A stretch of 64,000 nucleotides of DNA from Candidatus Phytoplasma pruni (GTDB lineage: Bacteria > Bacillota_I > Bacilli_A > Acholeplasmatales > Acholeplasmataceae). The translations under genes were made by a program, and so were the position numbers. The stretch's first letter is position 1; each line of letters opens with the position of its first letter. The notes under the pieces were generated by a model. It had not been told where the DNA came from and made no database searches. It saw nothing but the letters and a program-made list of their open reading frames with translations. Positions 49,909 through 59,827 of the stretch are shown here, piece after piece. The stretch spans positions 1 through 64,000 of the forward strand of contig NZ_LHCF01000001.1 in NCBI RefSeq assembly GCF_001277135.1, in the 5' to 3' direction.

Positions 49909-50064
49909 AGTTAGTTATTTGTTTATTTTCTTTGAATAGGAGTCCAAACAATCGATATCACTAAGCCTAATAAATTGGCCTTTTATCTCTTTAAGTCTTT
50001 AAGGTTCAATAAATAAAAAAAAATAAACAAATTTGATATAATTATTTATATTAAATATCATATT

Positions 50065-50107
50065 TTATCATCTTTTTTTTATGTTTTTTTTAAAAAAAAG
50101 ATGATAA
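50065..50107. repeat. A/T-rich palindrome before ychF
   Basis: TTATCATC plus T8 pairs with A8 plus GATGATAA across an 11-base loop, 16 bp, ending 55 bases before the ychF ATG. It could be a terminator or leader hairpin. Confidence 0.5.
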
Positions 50108-50162
50108 AGAATTCATGATAAATTTTAATAAATCTTACTCAACTACAAGGTGAATATAAATT

Positions 50163-51260
50163 ATGAAAGTAGGAATTGTAGGTTTACCTAATGTTGGTAA
50201 ATCAACTTTATTTAATGTTTTAACTAATATGAATATTTTAGAAGCGAATTATCCTTTTGCCACTATAGATCCTAATGTTGGTATCGTTCCCATTCCAGAC
50301 CAACGTTTAAACCATTTAGCCAGTCTTTTTCAATCTCAAAAAATTATTCCCACCCAAATTGAATTTATCGATATTGCTGGCTTGGTAGAAGGAGCTTCGA
50401 AAGGAGAAGGTTTAGGTAATAAATTTTTAGGTCATATTCGTAATGTAGATACTATTTGTCATGTCGTAAAATGTTTCGAAGACCCCAATATTATGCATGT
50501 CAGAGACCATATTAATCCTATTGAAGAAAGTAATATTATTGAAACAGAATTAATTTTATCTGATTTAGAACAAATAGAAAAACGTTTAGCGAAAATAAAT
50601 AAACAAAAAAAGGCTAAAAAAGATAAAGAGACTTTGCAAGAACAAGAATTATTAACCAGAATTAAAGAACATTTAGAAAACGAAAAACCCGTCACGGAAC
50701 TACAGTTCACTTCTGAAGAACAATTAATTATTAAAAATTTTAATTTATTGTCTTTAAAACCTATGATGTATATTGGTAATTTTCACGAAAAAGATTTAAA
50801 AGATTTAGACCAGAATCCTTTTTTCCAAGCTATGATGACATACAGTCAAAACCAAAACCGCCAATTCGTCCCTCTTTCTATCTTGTTAGAAAAAGAATTA
50901 GCCGCTTTAGAGGAAACAGACCGTCAATCTTTCTTACAAGAGTATAATTTAAAAGAATCCGCCCTCCAAAACGTGATTCAACAAAGTTATCAATTATTAG
51001 GTTTAGAAACTTATTTCACTACCGGAAAAGACGAAACGAAAGCTTGGTCTTTTGCGAAAGGTTCCACCGCTCCCCAATGTGCTCGCTTAATCCATACGGA
51101 TTTTGAACGTGGTTTCATTAGAGCCGAAGTTTATAATTATCAAGATATCCAAACCTTAACATCTTTAACCAAAATTAAAGAAAACGGTAAATTAAGACTA
51201 GAAGGTAAAAATTACTTAGTCCAAGACGGAGATATAATTGTTTTTCATTTCAATGTTTAA
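50163..51260 (+). CDS. ychF: Ribosome-binding ATPase YchF (OBG family)
   Basis: 365 residues. G1 GLPNVGKSTLFNVLT, PNVGIVPIPD switch, G3 DIAGLVEGASKGEGLGN, and the NxxE-type change of G4 that gives ATP preference. The C-terminal TGS domain (TAPQCARLIHTDFERGFIRA, then VQDGDIIVFHFNV) is complete. It associates with ribosomes and stress control. Confidence 0.96.
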   Translation: MKVGIVGLPNVGKSTLFNVLTNMNILEANYPFATIDPNVGIVPIPDQRLNHLASLFQSQKIIPTQIEFIDIAGLVEGASKGEGLGNKFLGHIRNVDTICHVVKCFEDPNIMHVRDHINPIEESNIIETELILSDLEQIEKRLAKINKQKKAKKDKETLQEQELLTRIKEHLENEKPVTELQFTSEEQLIIKNFNLLSLKPMMYIGNFHEKDLKDLDQNPFFQAMMTYSQNQNRQFVPLSILLEKELAALEETDRQSFLQEYNLKESALQNVIQQSYQLLGLETYFTTGKDETKAWSFAKGSTAPQCARLIHTDFERGFIRAEVYNYQDIQTLTSLTKIKENGKLRLEGKNYLVQDGDIIVFHFNV

Positions 51261-51344
51261 GAAACCACCAATCAGTTTTTCCCCTATTGATAAAAGAATA
51301 AATAAAAAAATATAAAGAGAAAAATAAAGGAGAGATAAGCCATT

Positions 51345-54074
51345 ATGAAGATAGATTACAAAAATACTTTATTAATGCCTCAAACAGATTTTCCTATGAG
51401 AGGTAATTTAAGCCAAAAAGAAGTAGAAATAGAAAAACATTGGGAAGAGATCGATTTATACCAAGAAGTGTTAAAACAAAACGCCAATAATCCTCATTTT
51501 ATTCTTCACGATGGACCACCTTACGCTAACGGAGAGATTCATATCGGTCACGCTTTAAATAAAATTTTAAAAGATTTTGTCGTACGTTTTCATACTATGC
51601 AAGGCTTTTATTCCCCTTTTGTCCCTGGCTGGGATACTCACGGATTACCCATTGAAATCGCGGTTTTAAAGAAATTTTCCCAAGATAGACATACTCATAG
51701 AACGGAATTTCTTCAAGAATGCGAAAGATTCGCTTTATCTTTTGTAGAGAAACAAAAAAAGAACTTTAAAAGAATAGGGATTTTAGGCAATTGGAACAAA
51801 CCTTATATCACTTTAAATAATACTTATGTCGCTGATCAAGTGCGTGTTTTAGGTAAAATGGTCGAAAAAAAATTAATTTTTAAAAATTTAAAACCTATTT
51901 ATTGGTCCCCTTATTTACAGTCTTCTTTAGCGGAATCAGAAATTATTTATCAAGAACACCGTTCTTTATCTATTTTTGCTTGTTTTAAAATTAAGGACAA
52001 GCCTCAATTTAAAGATGTTAATTTATTGATATGGACCACTACTCCTTGGACTTTACCAGCCAATGTCGCTATTTGTGTTCATCCCAAAAAAAATTATCAT
52101 TTAGTGGAGGTTAACAACCAAAAATATATCGTTGGAGATAATGTTTTAGAGAAGTTAAAAGAAAAATTTAACTGGCAAAAGGTAGTTATTTTAGATACTT
52201 TCCTAGGTAATACTTTAGAAAATATCACTTATGAAAATGTGGTTTTTCGACGCCAAGGTAAAATCGTTCTAGATACTTATGTTTTAGATAATGAAGGTAC
52301 TGGTTTAGTTCATACTGCTGCCGGACATGGTTATGATGACTTTTTAGTAGGTAAAAGGTATAATTTAGATGTTATTTGTAGTGTAGATAAAAAAGGTTTA
52401 ATGACTGAGATAGCGGGACCTTTTAAAGGTGTTTTCTACTCTAAAGCGAACGAATTAATCGCGGAGGAATTAGATAAACAAGGTCTTTTAGTGAAATCAG
52501 AATGGATCACTCACTCCTATCCTCATGATGAACGTATTAAAAAACCCGTTATTTTCTTAGCGATAGAACAATGGTTTTTAGATATTAACCAAATTAAACC
52601 CCAAATTTTAGCCGAAATAAAAAAAATAGATTGGTTCCCACAATGGGGACAAAAAAAGATGACCCATATGATTACGAACCGTAATGATTGGGTGATTAGT
52701 CGTCAAAGAATGTGGGGCGTTCCTATTCCTATTTTTTACGCTGAAGATGAATTGCCTATTTTAGAGGCTGATTTGATTAACCACATTGCTAACTTATTCG
52801 AAAAACACGGGAAAGAGATTTGGTATCAATGGGACGCCAAAGATTTATTGCCGCCAGGTTATACCAATAAAAGAAGCCCTAATCATCGTTTTACCAAAGA
52901 AAAAGATGTTATTGATGTTTGGTTTGATTCTGGTACTTCTTATAATGTTGTCAACCGTTTATCGCCAGAGTTTTTACCCGCTAATGTCTATTTAGAAGGT
53001 TCGGACCAATATAGAGGATGGTTCAATTCTTCTTTAACTACTTCTATCGCCGCTTACGGTAAAGCTCCTTGCCGACAAGTAGTGACTCATGGTTTTATTT
53101 TAGACGGTAAAGGTGTTAAAATGAGTAAATCATTGAATAATGTGGTTGATCCTTTAACTATTATTAAACAAAAAGGAGCCGACGTTTTAAGGTTATGGGT
53201 TTCTAGTATTAGTTATAACGCTGATGTCAGATTGGATAACGCTATTGTTCAACAAATTGAAGAAAAGTATCGTAAAATCAGAAATACTTTACGTTTTATG
53301 TTAGGTAATTTACATGATTTTAATCCTCAAACTAATTATATCGGTTTTGAAAAAAGATCATCTATTCATCAAGCAATAGTGTTAGAGTTTAAAGAAATTT
53401 TCTTACAAGCGATTGGATATTACGAAACATATGATTTTGAAAAAATTATGAGTTTATTATATCCTTTCATTTCTGTCCGTATTAGTGCTTTTTATTTAGA
53501 TTTTACTAAAGATGTTTTATACATTGAAAAAGCTAATAATTTAGAAAGACGTGTTATTCAAACCACTATTTATGATCTTTTAATAGATTTATTAAAACTA
53601 TTAACACCGATTATTCCTCATACAACTTCAGAAGCTTATAAAGCTTTACCTTTCCAAAAGAAAAAAGACATTTATTTAGAACAAATGCCGACTAAAACAG
53701 AATTAAAAGTTTTTCTTCAAAAATATTATTCTGATGCTTTACAAGAAGCTTATAAAAATTTCTTTAACTTAAGAGAAGTGGTTATGAAAAATTTAGAAGA
53801 AGCGCGTCAAAATAAATTTATTAATAAATCTTTACAAGCTAAATTAGTGCTTCATTTGCCAAAAACGGATGTTGATTCTTTTGTGGTTTTAGATGTTAAA
53901 GACCAATTAAACCAATTATTCATTGTTTCTCAAGTGGAACTCCATGAAGCACAAGAAGTAAAAGTTGCTGTTCAACAGGCGTTAGGTCCTACTTGTCCTA
54001 GATGTTGGAATGTTGTAGAAAACACAAAAGAAGATGTTTTGTGTCAGCGTTGTGCCCAAGTGGTTAAAGATTAA
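51345..54074 (+). CDS. ileS: Isoleucyl-tRNA synthetase
   Basis: 909 residues. HIGH motif in PPYANGEIHIGHALNKILKD, editing CP1 domain (TTTPWTLPANVAI), KMSKS in GKGVKMSKSLNNVVDP, WFDSGTSYN and the C-terminal zinc knuckle CPRCWNVV...CQRC. AAAGGAGAG precedes the ATG. No T-box is visible in the 84-base leader. Confidence 0.97.
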   Translation: MKIDYKNTLLMPQTDFPMRGNLSQKEVEIEKHWEEIDLYQEVLKQNANNPHFILHDGPPYANGEIHIGHALNKILKDFVVRFHTMQGFYSPFVPGWDTHGLPIEIAVLKKFSQDRHTHRTEFLQECERFALSFVEKQKKNFKRIGILGNWNKPYITLNNTYVADQVRVLGKMVEKKLIFKNLKPIYWSPYLQSSLAESEIIYQEHRSLSIFACFKIKDKPQFKDVNLLIWTTTPWTLPANVAICVHPKKNYHLVEVNNQKYIVGDNVLEKLKEKFNWQKVVILDTFLGNTLENITYENVVFRRQGKIVLDTYVLDNEGTGLVHTAAGHGYDDFLVGKRYNLDVICSVDKKGLMTEIAGPFKGVFYSKANELIAEELDKQGLLVKSEWITHSYPHDERIKKPVIFLAIEQWFLDINQIKPQILAEIKKIDWFPQWGQKKMTHMITNRNDWVISRQRMWGVPIPIFYAEDELPILEADLINHIANLFEKHGKEIWYQWDAKDLLPPGYTNKRSPNHRFTKEKDVIDVWFDSGTSYNVVNRLSPEFLPANVYLEGSDQYRGWFNSSLTTSIAAYGKAPCRQVVTHGFILDGKGVKMSKSLNNVVDPLTIIKQKGADVLRLWVSSISYNADVRLDNAIVQQIEEKYRKIRNTLRFMLGNLHDFNPQTNYIGFEKRSSIHQAIVLEFKEIFLQAIGYYETYDFEKIMSLLYPFISVRISAFYLDFTKDVLYIEKANNLERRVIQTTIYDLLIDLLKLLTPIIPHTTSEAYKALPFQKKKDIYLEQMPTKTELKVFLQKYYSDALQEAYKNFFNLREVVMKNLEEARQNKFINKSLQAKLVLHLPKTDVDSFVVLDVKDQLNQLFIVSQVELHEAQEVKVAVQQALGPTCPRCWNVVENTKEDVLCQRCAQVVKD

Positions 54075-54169
54075 TAATAACCTATTTGGATAAGAATAGT
54101 ACAATGATATTTTAATAAAAATATTACATATCGTCTTTTTGATCTTTCAAAACACTATAATTCAATAAA

Positions 54170-54200
54170 AAAAGAGACCATTGCTAGTGGTCTTTTTTTT
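54170..54200 (+). terminator. Terminator of ileS
   Basis: GACCATT / AGTGGTC with a 3-base loop and T8. Confidence 0.7.
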
Positions 54201-54587
54201 ATTATCATCTTTTTTGATTACCATAAAATAACAATAAATCGCAATGATAATTTTTAGGTTAAAAAGGATAATTAGACATTAAATCTCAAACATAAATAAT
54301 TTTTGTTACAATGAACCTTTTTCAAGTCTTTTTATTAAAAATAAATCAATAATGATATCATATTGAGAAAAATAATAGAAATGATTTTCTCAATAATATT
54401 TCGCCAACACAAAGAAATTTTATATTTTTAATCATTTTTACATGAAATAATTTTAATTTTATTATATAATTAAAATAGTTACTCTTTATTATTCTTCTGA
54501 TGGTTGAAATTGGAGATATAAAGTGTGATGAACTTTTAATTATAATTGTCATATCTTATTTTTGCCTTTCAAAACAGTACAATTCAA

Positions 54588-54618
54588 AAAAAGAGACCGC
54601 AGCGACGGTCTCTTTTTG
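54588..54618 (+). terminator. Second terminator in the array
   Basis: AAAAAGAGACCG / CGGTCTCTTTTT, 12 bp, 6-base loop. Confidence 0.75.
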
Positions 54619-54773
54619 TTACCGTGAAATAATAATAGTAATTTGACAAAATTTTTATAAAAATATGCACTTAAAAAATTCTCCTTTTTTGGTCTAAAAT
54701 GATATTAAAACATTTTAGAACGGTTGAGGAAGGAGGATTTTTAATTATATTAAAAAAAATAAACCTTAGTTAA

Positions 54774-54804
54774 AAAGAGACCTTTAAAACGGTCTTTTTT
54801 TATT
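54774..54804 (+). terminator. Third terminator in the array
   Basis: GAGACC...GGTCTTTTTTT hairpin with an AT loop, before the 54898 gene. Confidence 0.55.
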
Positions 54805-54897
54805 GCCAAAAAATACTCAAAAAGATTGCAAAAAAAACGTATAATGAAATCATATAGATGAGAAGCGAAAAAACGAAAAGGCAGCAAATGTAAACAT

Positions 54898-56146
54898 ATG
54901 ATGAAACGCATCAAACAATTTATGGAAAATAAATCGCAAAAATATTTAATTATTATGATAACTTTAATATTATTAGGTTTGATCTTATTAGGAGGCGTGA
55001 TTTTTGGGTTTCATTATTTCATAACCCGCCCAGCTAGACAAACAAATAAACTATACGCCAAAAGAACCTATTTATCAATTATCTTCTCGTGAAAACACCA
55101 TGGAGAAAACCAAAGACGACAAAGGCGAACCAATTAATTTCTAATATAACTCAGACAAATAAAAGATCAAAGCAAATACTTTTTATAAAAATGGGCGAAT
55201 CAGCAATACTGACGAATATAACCCTGAAACAAGTCATAAAACGAAAAGCATCATTTATAACCTTGACAGAAATATTTTAAGTTCTTACGTAAATGAAGAA
55301 GATGAACATAATAAATGGATTAAGAACAAAGATCAGAAATGCAAAAAAATAGCAGAAGCAACCAAATCAGAGAAAGCAGAAAGAGGGCGCAAAAGAATAG
55401 CTAAACCTGATGATGATTTAGAGCAGAAAAAAGTAAACGAAGTGTTTAATTATAAATATAAATTGATTAAAGAACGCCAAAGACTTATCAACCTTCAATA
55501 TAAAATATTTGAAAATATTTTTAAGATTAAGCGGATATTAAACAAGTTACACTACGAAGATCGAAGACTACGAATCGAAGTGGGTTTAGGTTTGCCATTG
55601 AATGGGGTAAGATTTTTCCAAAAGGAGGAAGATTATTTAAAAAAACTGAAAAATTCTTTAGAAGTGATTGTTTTTCCTGAAATGACTCACGAAATATACA
55701 ACTCCAATGACCCTAAATGATGACCCTAAATATTAGACTAATGATAGATTCAATCGCCGCCGCAGCGCCATCACTTATCATGAAGAAAACATAAAGCAAT
55801 TAAACCAATATGAACATAAATTAAAAAATGAACTTCCTGAACCCGAAGAGAAAAAATAGTCTGATTTCCGCTTCTTTAAGAATACGAAGTTATCAAAAAT
55901 AAAATAAATTATTTGGAACAATCATCCGAAGATACAAGTATATTTGATAATTTAATTAAAGAATTAGATGAAATCCAAACAAAGCAGGAAGAATTGGTTT
56001 CGAAAGAAATAATCCCCATCATTTATAAAAACAAACAAAGATTAGCTGAATTGAAAATAAAAGCGGAACCTATTCTAAAAAAACTAAAAGCCATAAAGAT
56101 AAATCTTTTAGTCTCTTTTTCTCCTATTTTAGACAATGATCTCTAA
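54898..56146 (+). pseudogene. DUF2963 and coiled-coil membrane protein, decayed
   Basis: An ATG at 54898 gives an N-terminal helix (YLIIMITLILLGLILLGG), a shift near 55045, an ~30-residue linker, then DUF2963-type repeats (TFYKNGRISNTDEYNPETSH, IIYNLDRNILSSYV) and a long charged coiled coil. The coiled coil runs through 55442-55720 and, after stops at 55718 and 55754 and a shift, through 55913-56146. Reconstructed, about 410 residues. At least two shifts and three stops show true decay. Related to the 599-1237 gene. Confidence 0.5.
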
Positions 56147-56193
56147 GATAATTATATCACTAAATAACAATAAAAAAAGAAATCCTTAAAAAC

Positions 56194-56223
56194 AAAAAAA
56201 ACTATACATTGAATAGTTTTTTT
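56194..56223 (-). terminator. Bidirectional terminator between the DUF2963 relic and rpsO
   Basis: A7CTAT / ATAGT7 stem with a 7-base loop, T-rich on both strands. Confidence 0.7.
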
Positions 56224-56239
56224 CATATTATAACAAAAA

Positions 56240-56466
56240 TTAATTTTGTTTTTTTTGAGAATATCTAATTAAAGTATTTCTTTTTTATTTTTAGTTAATA
56301 AACCGCGTTTGGAATGGAAATCACCTGGATGTTGCTTAAAATGTTTGTTTAATTCTTCAATTTCACGATTTAATAAAGCGATTTGAACTTTAGTAGAACC
56401 TGTATCGCCTTCTTTCTTGCTATTGTTTTTAATAATCTCTTTTTTTTCTTCTTTGCTTAATAACAT
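56240..56466 (-). CDS. rpsO: 30S ribosomal protein S15, frameshifted near the C-terminus
   Basis: [38 protein letters not shown], and [12 protein letters not shown] are typical S15. A T6 run at 56281-56286 ends the frame at 65 residues (56269); one more base gives [14 protein letters not shown] to 56240, about 75 residues, still shorter than the usual 88. S15 is essential in most bacteria, so the break is more likely an error in the sequence than a loss. Confidence 0.85.
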
Positions 56467-56498
56467 TATTATTACCTCTTTATGAATTTTTGATTTTT

Positions 56499-56822
56499 TT
56501 ATAATTTTAAAAATTGTTCAATATCTAAAATAAAAACAGTTGCTCCTCCAATAGAAATTTCGGAAGGTAAAGAATAAAAGGCCCCCATTTCATTTAAAAC
56601 GTTGCCAGGAATCATTTGAGTTCTTTTTCTAGAATGTTCTTTGATAATTTGTAAAACTTCATCTACTCTTTCAGAATCAATACCTATCACAAAAGTAGCA
56701 TTTTCTTCTCTTAAAAAACCACCTTTAGTAGATAATCTTGTACAAAAAACATTCTCTTTATTTAAATTATTTTGAACTTTATTCGCATCTTCGCTAGACA
56801 CAATTGCTAAAATTAATTTCAT
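56499..56822 (-). CDS. darA: Cyclic-di-AMP receptor, DarA/PstA family (PII-like)
   Basis: From ATG 56822, 107 residues: [39 protein letters not shown] with the ligand-binding GGFL loop, [16 protein letters not shown], and the ending [17 protein letters not shown], which is nearly the Firmicute PstA/DarA consensus. It binds c-di-AMP as a trimer; its downstream target is not known. The frame extends to an ATG at 56852 with no clear ribosome site. Confidence 0.85.
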   Translation of the reverse strand: MKLILAIVSSEDANKVQNNLNKENVFCTRLSTKGGFLREENATFVIGIDSERVDEVLQIIKEHSRKRTQMIPGNVLNEMGAFYSLPSEISIGGATVFILDIEQFLKL

Positions 56823-57030
56823 ACTATCTTTCATATTTATATTATATAACATTTATTTAATAATATTAATTTTTATTAGGTTATTTTGTTAAAAATAATA
56901 AAAATTAATATTATTAGGTCTTTTAAAAATGACACGCAAGAACCTTTGAGGATCCTTTTTAGTGTCTTTTAAAGCAGCATATTCATCCATAACCAAAGGG
57001 AAAAGTCTCTTTTTTAACCCATAAAAAGTA

Positions 57031-57968
57031 CTATTTATTATTGATGGTGCATCTGACCCAATGTTCTGACGATATTTGTAATAAATCTGGATCTAGCAAA
57101 CCGTCTTTTTTAAAGACACGAAAATCAAAGTTAGCGTTTTCAGCGTTATAAAAATCCGTGGCTTCATCATAATGGTTAAAATTCACACTAGTGATTAAAA
57201 AATCATTTAATAATTTTTTCGTGTACGGATGTAAGGGGGTTTCTAAAAGAACAGAACTAGCGGCTTTTTCCACTATTTGACCTTTATATAAAACAATGAT
57301 ATTATCAGTTACTTGGGAAACAACCCCTAAATCATGAGTAATAAATAATAAAGCCATTTTATTTTTCTTTTGAAGATTTTTAATTAACTGTAAAATTTCT
57401 TTTTGGACTAAAACATCAATTGCTGTAGTAGGTTCATCAGCGATCAAAATTTCCGGTTCACAAGCTAAAGCAATAGCGATCGCGACCCTTTGGCACATCC
57501 CGCCTGATAATTGATAAGGATACGAAAACATAACTCTTTCCGGATCATTAATTTCCACTAGTTTTAATAGTTTTAAAGCATGTTGAAAAGCTTTTTCGGT
57601 AGACATTTGGCGATGAACAATTAAAACTTCCATAATTTGTTTTTAATTTTTAAAACAGGATTTAAACCTGCTACAGGGTCTTGAAAAATCATCGCGATTT
57701 TATCGCCTCTAATTTTTTGCATTTCTCGGTCATTAAAATTAGAAATAATTTGGTCTTTAAAAATAATTTGACCCTCATATATGGTTTGATTTTCTTTTAA
57801 TAATTGTAAAATAGACATCACGATTTGTGTTTTGCCTGAACCGGATTCACCTATAATCCCCAAGCTTTCGTTTTTATTCAATTCAAAAGAAACCCCTTGT
57901 ACTACTTTCACTAAACCATTATCCGTGCTAAAATAAGTATGTAAATTATTAACCTTCAATAAATTCAT
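57031..57968 (-). pseudogene. oppD: Oligopeptide ABC transporter ATP-binding protein OppD, frame-split
   Basis: The first frame has Walker A GESGSGKTQIVMS and IFQDPVAGLNPVLKIKNK. The second starts at EVLIVHRQMS and has LSGGMCQRVAIAIALA (signature), EILIADEPTTAID (Walker B) and FITHDLGVV. They are out of phase by one base near 57634-57655 in A/T runs. Joined, about 312 residues, with the C-terminal oligopeptide-transporter tail. Its ATG overlaps the oppF stop (ATGA). Peptides are a major carbon and nitrogen source for phytoplasmas. Confidence 0.88.
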
Positions 57969-58918
57969 GCTTTTTTATCCTTCTTTTGGTCCAAAGTGCA
58001 TAAAACAAAATGACCTTTTTTCACTTCATAAAAATCTCTATCCGAAAAATCAGAAGAAAAACTAAATCCTTTCTTTTCTTTCTTCAAAGGTTGTGGTTGC
58101 TCTAAATTAGCGTATTGCGGTAAAACCGGAATAGCGTTTAATAATTTTTGTGTATAAGGGTGTAGAGGATTGTTAAACAATTCTTCTGTAGGGGCTAATT
58201 CAACTAACCGACCTTTTTCCATCACACCAATGCGATCGCTAATATAACGAGCCACTCCTAAATCATGAGAAATAAATAAATAAGTCATTTGGTACTTCTT
58301 TTTTAAAACACTCAATAAATCTAACACTTGTTTTTGCACGGTCACATCTAAAGCTGAGACAATTTCATCACAAACAATAAATTTAGGTTTTAAAATTAAA
58401 GTTTTAGCGATATTAACTCTTTGTCTTTGGCCGCCACTTAATTCATGAGAATAACGGTCTAATAAATCTTTCTTTAAACCACAATTTTCCGCTATTGCGA
58501 TAATTTCTCGCTCATAACGAAGATCTTTTTTATTTTTGACCTTTTTTTGGATTAATAAACCTTGACCGATAATATCTCTAATTTTAAATTTAGGATCTAA
58601 AGAGGAAAAAGAATCTTGAAAAATAATTTGGATTTCTCTTCTTAATGGTTTCATCTCTTTTTTCTTTAATTCGTTCAAAGATAAGGTATTTTGATGAGTT
58701 TGAGAATAATATAAAATTTGGCCAGAATCAGGTTTTTGAAGTTGAACAATCGTTTTTCTTAAAGTAGATTTCCCTGAACCAGATTCCCCAATAATGCTCA
58801 AAGTTTCTTCTTCATAAATAGCAAAATTAAGATTATGATTAGCTTCAAACGCCTTTTTATGTTTCGAAAAAGCTTTATATAAATTTTGAATTTGTAATAA
58901 AACTCTCTTTTCTTGCAT
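57965..58918 (-). CDS. oppF: Oligopeptide ABC transporter ATP-binding protein OppF
   Basis: 317 residues, intact. Walker A GESGSGKSTLRKT, Q-loop FQDSFSSLDPKFKIRDIIGQ, signature LSGGQRQRVNIAKTL, Walker B FIVCDEIVSALDV and the H-loop FISHDLGVARY. The C-terminal HPYTQKLLNAIPV is the oligopeptide-family tail. Order oppA-B-C-F-D. Confidence 0.93.
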   Translation of the reverse strand: MQEKRVLLQIQNLYKAFSKHKKAFEANHNLNFAIYEEETLSIIGESGSGKSTLRKTIVQLQKPDSGQILYYSQTHQNTLSLNELKKKEMKPLRREIQIIFQDSFSSLDPKFKIRDIIGQGLLIQKKVKNKKDLRYEREIIAIAENCGLKKDLLDRYSHELSGGQRQRVNIAKTLILKPKFIVCDEIVSALDVTVQKQVLDLLSVLKKKYQMTYLFISHDLGVARYISDRIGVMEKGRLVELAPTEELFNNPLHPYTQKLLNAIPVLPQYANLEQPQPLKKEKKGFSFSSDFSDRDFYEVKKGHFVLCTLDQKKDKKA

Positions 58919-58928
58919 ATCTTTTTAT

Positions 58929-59777
58929 TTATTCTCTTTCTGTTGAGGTTGACGAGGGGGAAAAAGATTGAACCAAGCCTTCGCCGATTAAATTAAAAGC
59001 CAAAGAAGTTAATAAAATAAAGATTAAAGTTCCAAAAATTAAATACGGACGAGAACTAATATAGGACTTATTAAAACTCAAAATAGAACCCCATTCAGGC
59101 GTAGAAGGGTCAAGACCTAAACCGATAAAACCCATACTAGCGGCAACTAAAATGATAGAACCTAAACGAGTAGTCATTAAAGTAATTAAAGTGCTTAAAA
59201 CATGAGGAAAAATGTGTTTTCTTAAAATATAAAAATGACTAGCCCCTAAAGAAAGAGCGGTTTGCACAAAATCTTTTTGTGAGACTTGGATAGTCGCCAC
59301 TCTAATATTTTTAATAAAAAGCGGCAAATAACATATACTCATCGATAAAATCAATTGATTCATCCCTTTTCCGAACATAAAAATCACTATAAAAGCTAAC
59401 ACAAAATCAGGAAAAACCACTAAAAAATCACAAATAAGATTCACTATTGAATCCGTACAACTGCGAAAATAACCCGCTATAATGCCTAAAAGTGTACCTA
59501 CAAAACCACTTATCAAAGCCGTACAAAAAGCTATTTTTAAAGAATTTCGAGTTCCTTTGATAATAAAACTCCAAAGATCGTGTCCAATGGAGTCTGTTCC
59601 CATCCAATGTTCCTTACTGATAGGTTCTAAAGCGTTATAGGTCAAATGACTATCTTCTTTATCAAACCACAAAGGCATCAGATAAGTTAAGACCATTAAA
59701 CTGGAGAAAATCAATAAACCCCAAAATAACATTTTATTCTTGCGATATATTTTATTTAACATCTGTTTTTTTTCCAC
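58929..59777 (-). CDS. oppC: Oligopeptide ABC transporter permease OppC
   Basis: 282 residues, six membrane segments. HWMGTDSIGHDLWSFIIKGT and the EAA loop QTALSLGASHFYILRKHIFPHV are typical of DppC/OppC. Confidence 0.93.
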   Translation of the reverse strand: MEKKQMLNKIYRKNKMLFWGLLIFSSLMVLTYLMPLWFDKEDSHLTYNALEPISKEHWMGTDSIGHDLWSFIIKGTRNSLKIAFCTALISGFVGTLLGIIAGYFRSCTDSIVNLICDFLVVFPDFVLAFIVIFMFGKGMNQLILSMSICYLPLFIKNIRVATIQVSQKDFVQTALSLGASHFYILRKHIFPHVLSTLITLMTTRLGSIILVAASMGFIGLGLDPSTPEWGSILSFNKSYISSRPYLIFGTLIFILLTSLAFNLIGEGLVQSFSPSSTSTERE

Positions 59778-59827
59778 TTCATAATAATCAAGCTCACTTC
59801 TATTTTGCTCTATGTTTTTTTACTTTA

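Larger units (their letters stand above)
54075..54897 (+). other. Gene-free stretch with a series of terminators
   Basis: No credible gene. Three plus-strand terminators follow one another. The first two share a preceding motif (CTTTCAAAACA then AATTCAA). An AGGAAGGAGGA ribosome site at about 54728 precedes only a nine-codon frame. Probably the scars of small deleted genes. Confidence 0.4.

Noticed and set aside
51261-51344. T-box riboswitch before ileS
   Set aside because: The leader is only 84 bases and has no T-box motif or specifier stem.
54358-54552. Minus-strand 64-codon ORF
   Set aside because: AT-rich chance frame without ribosome site or recognisable features.
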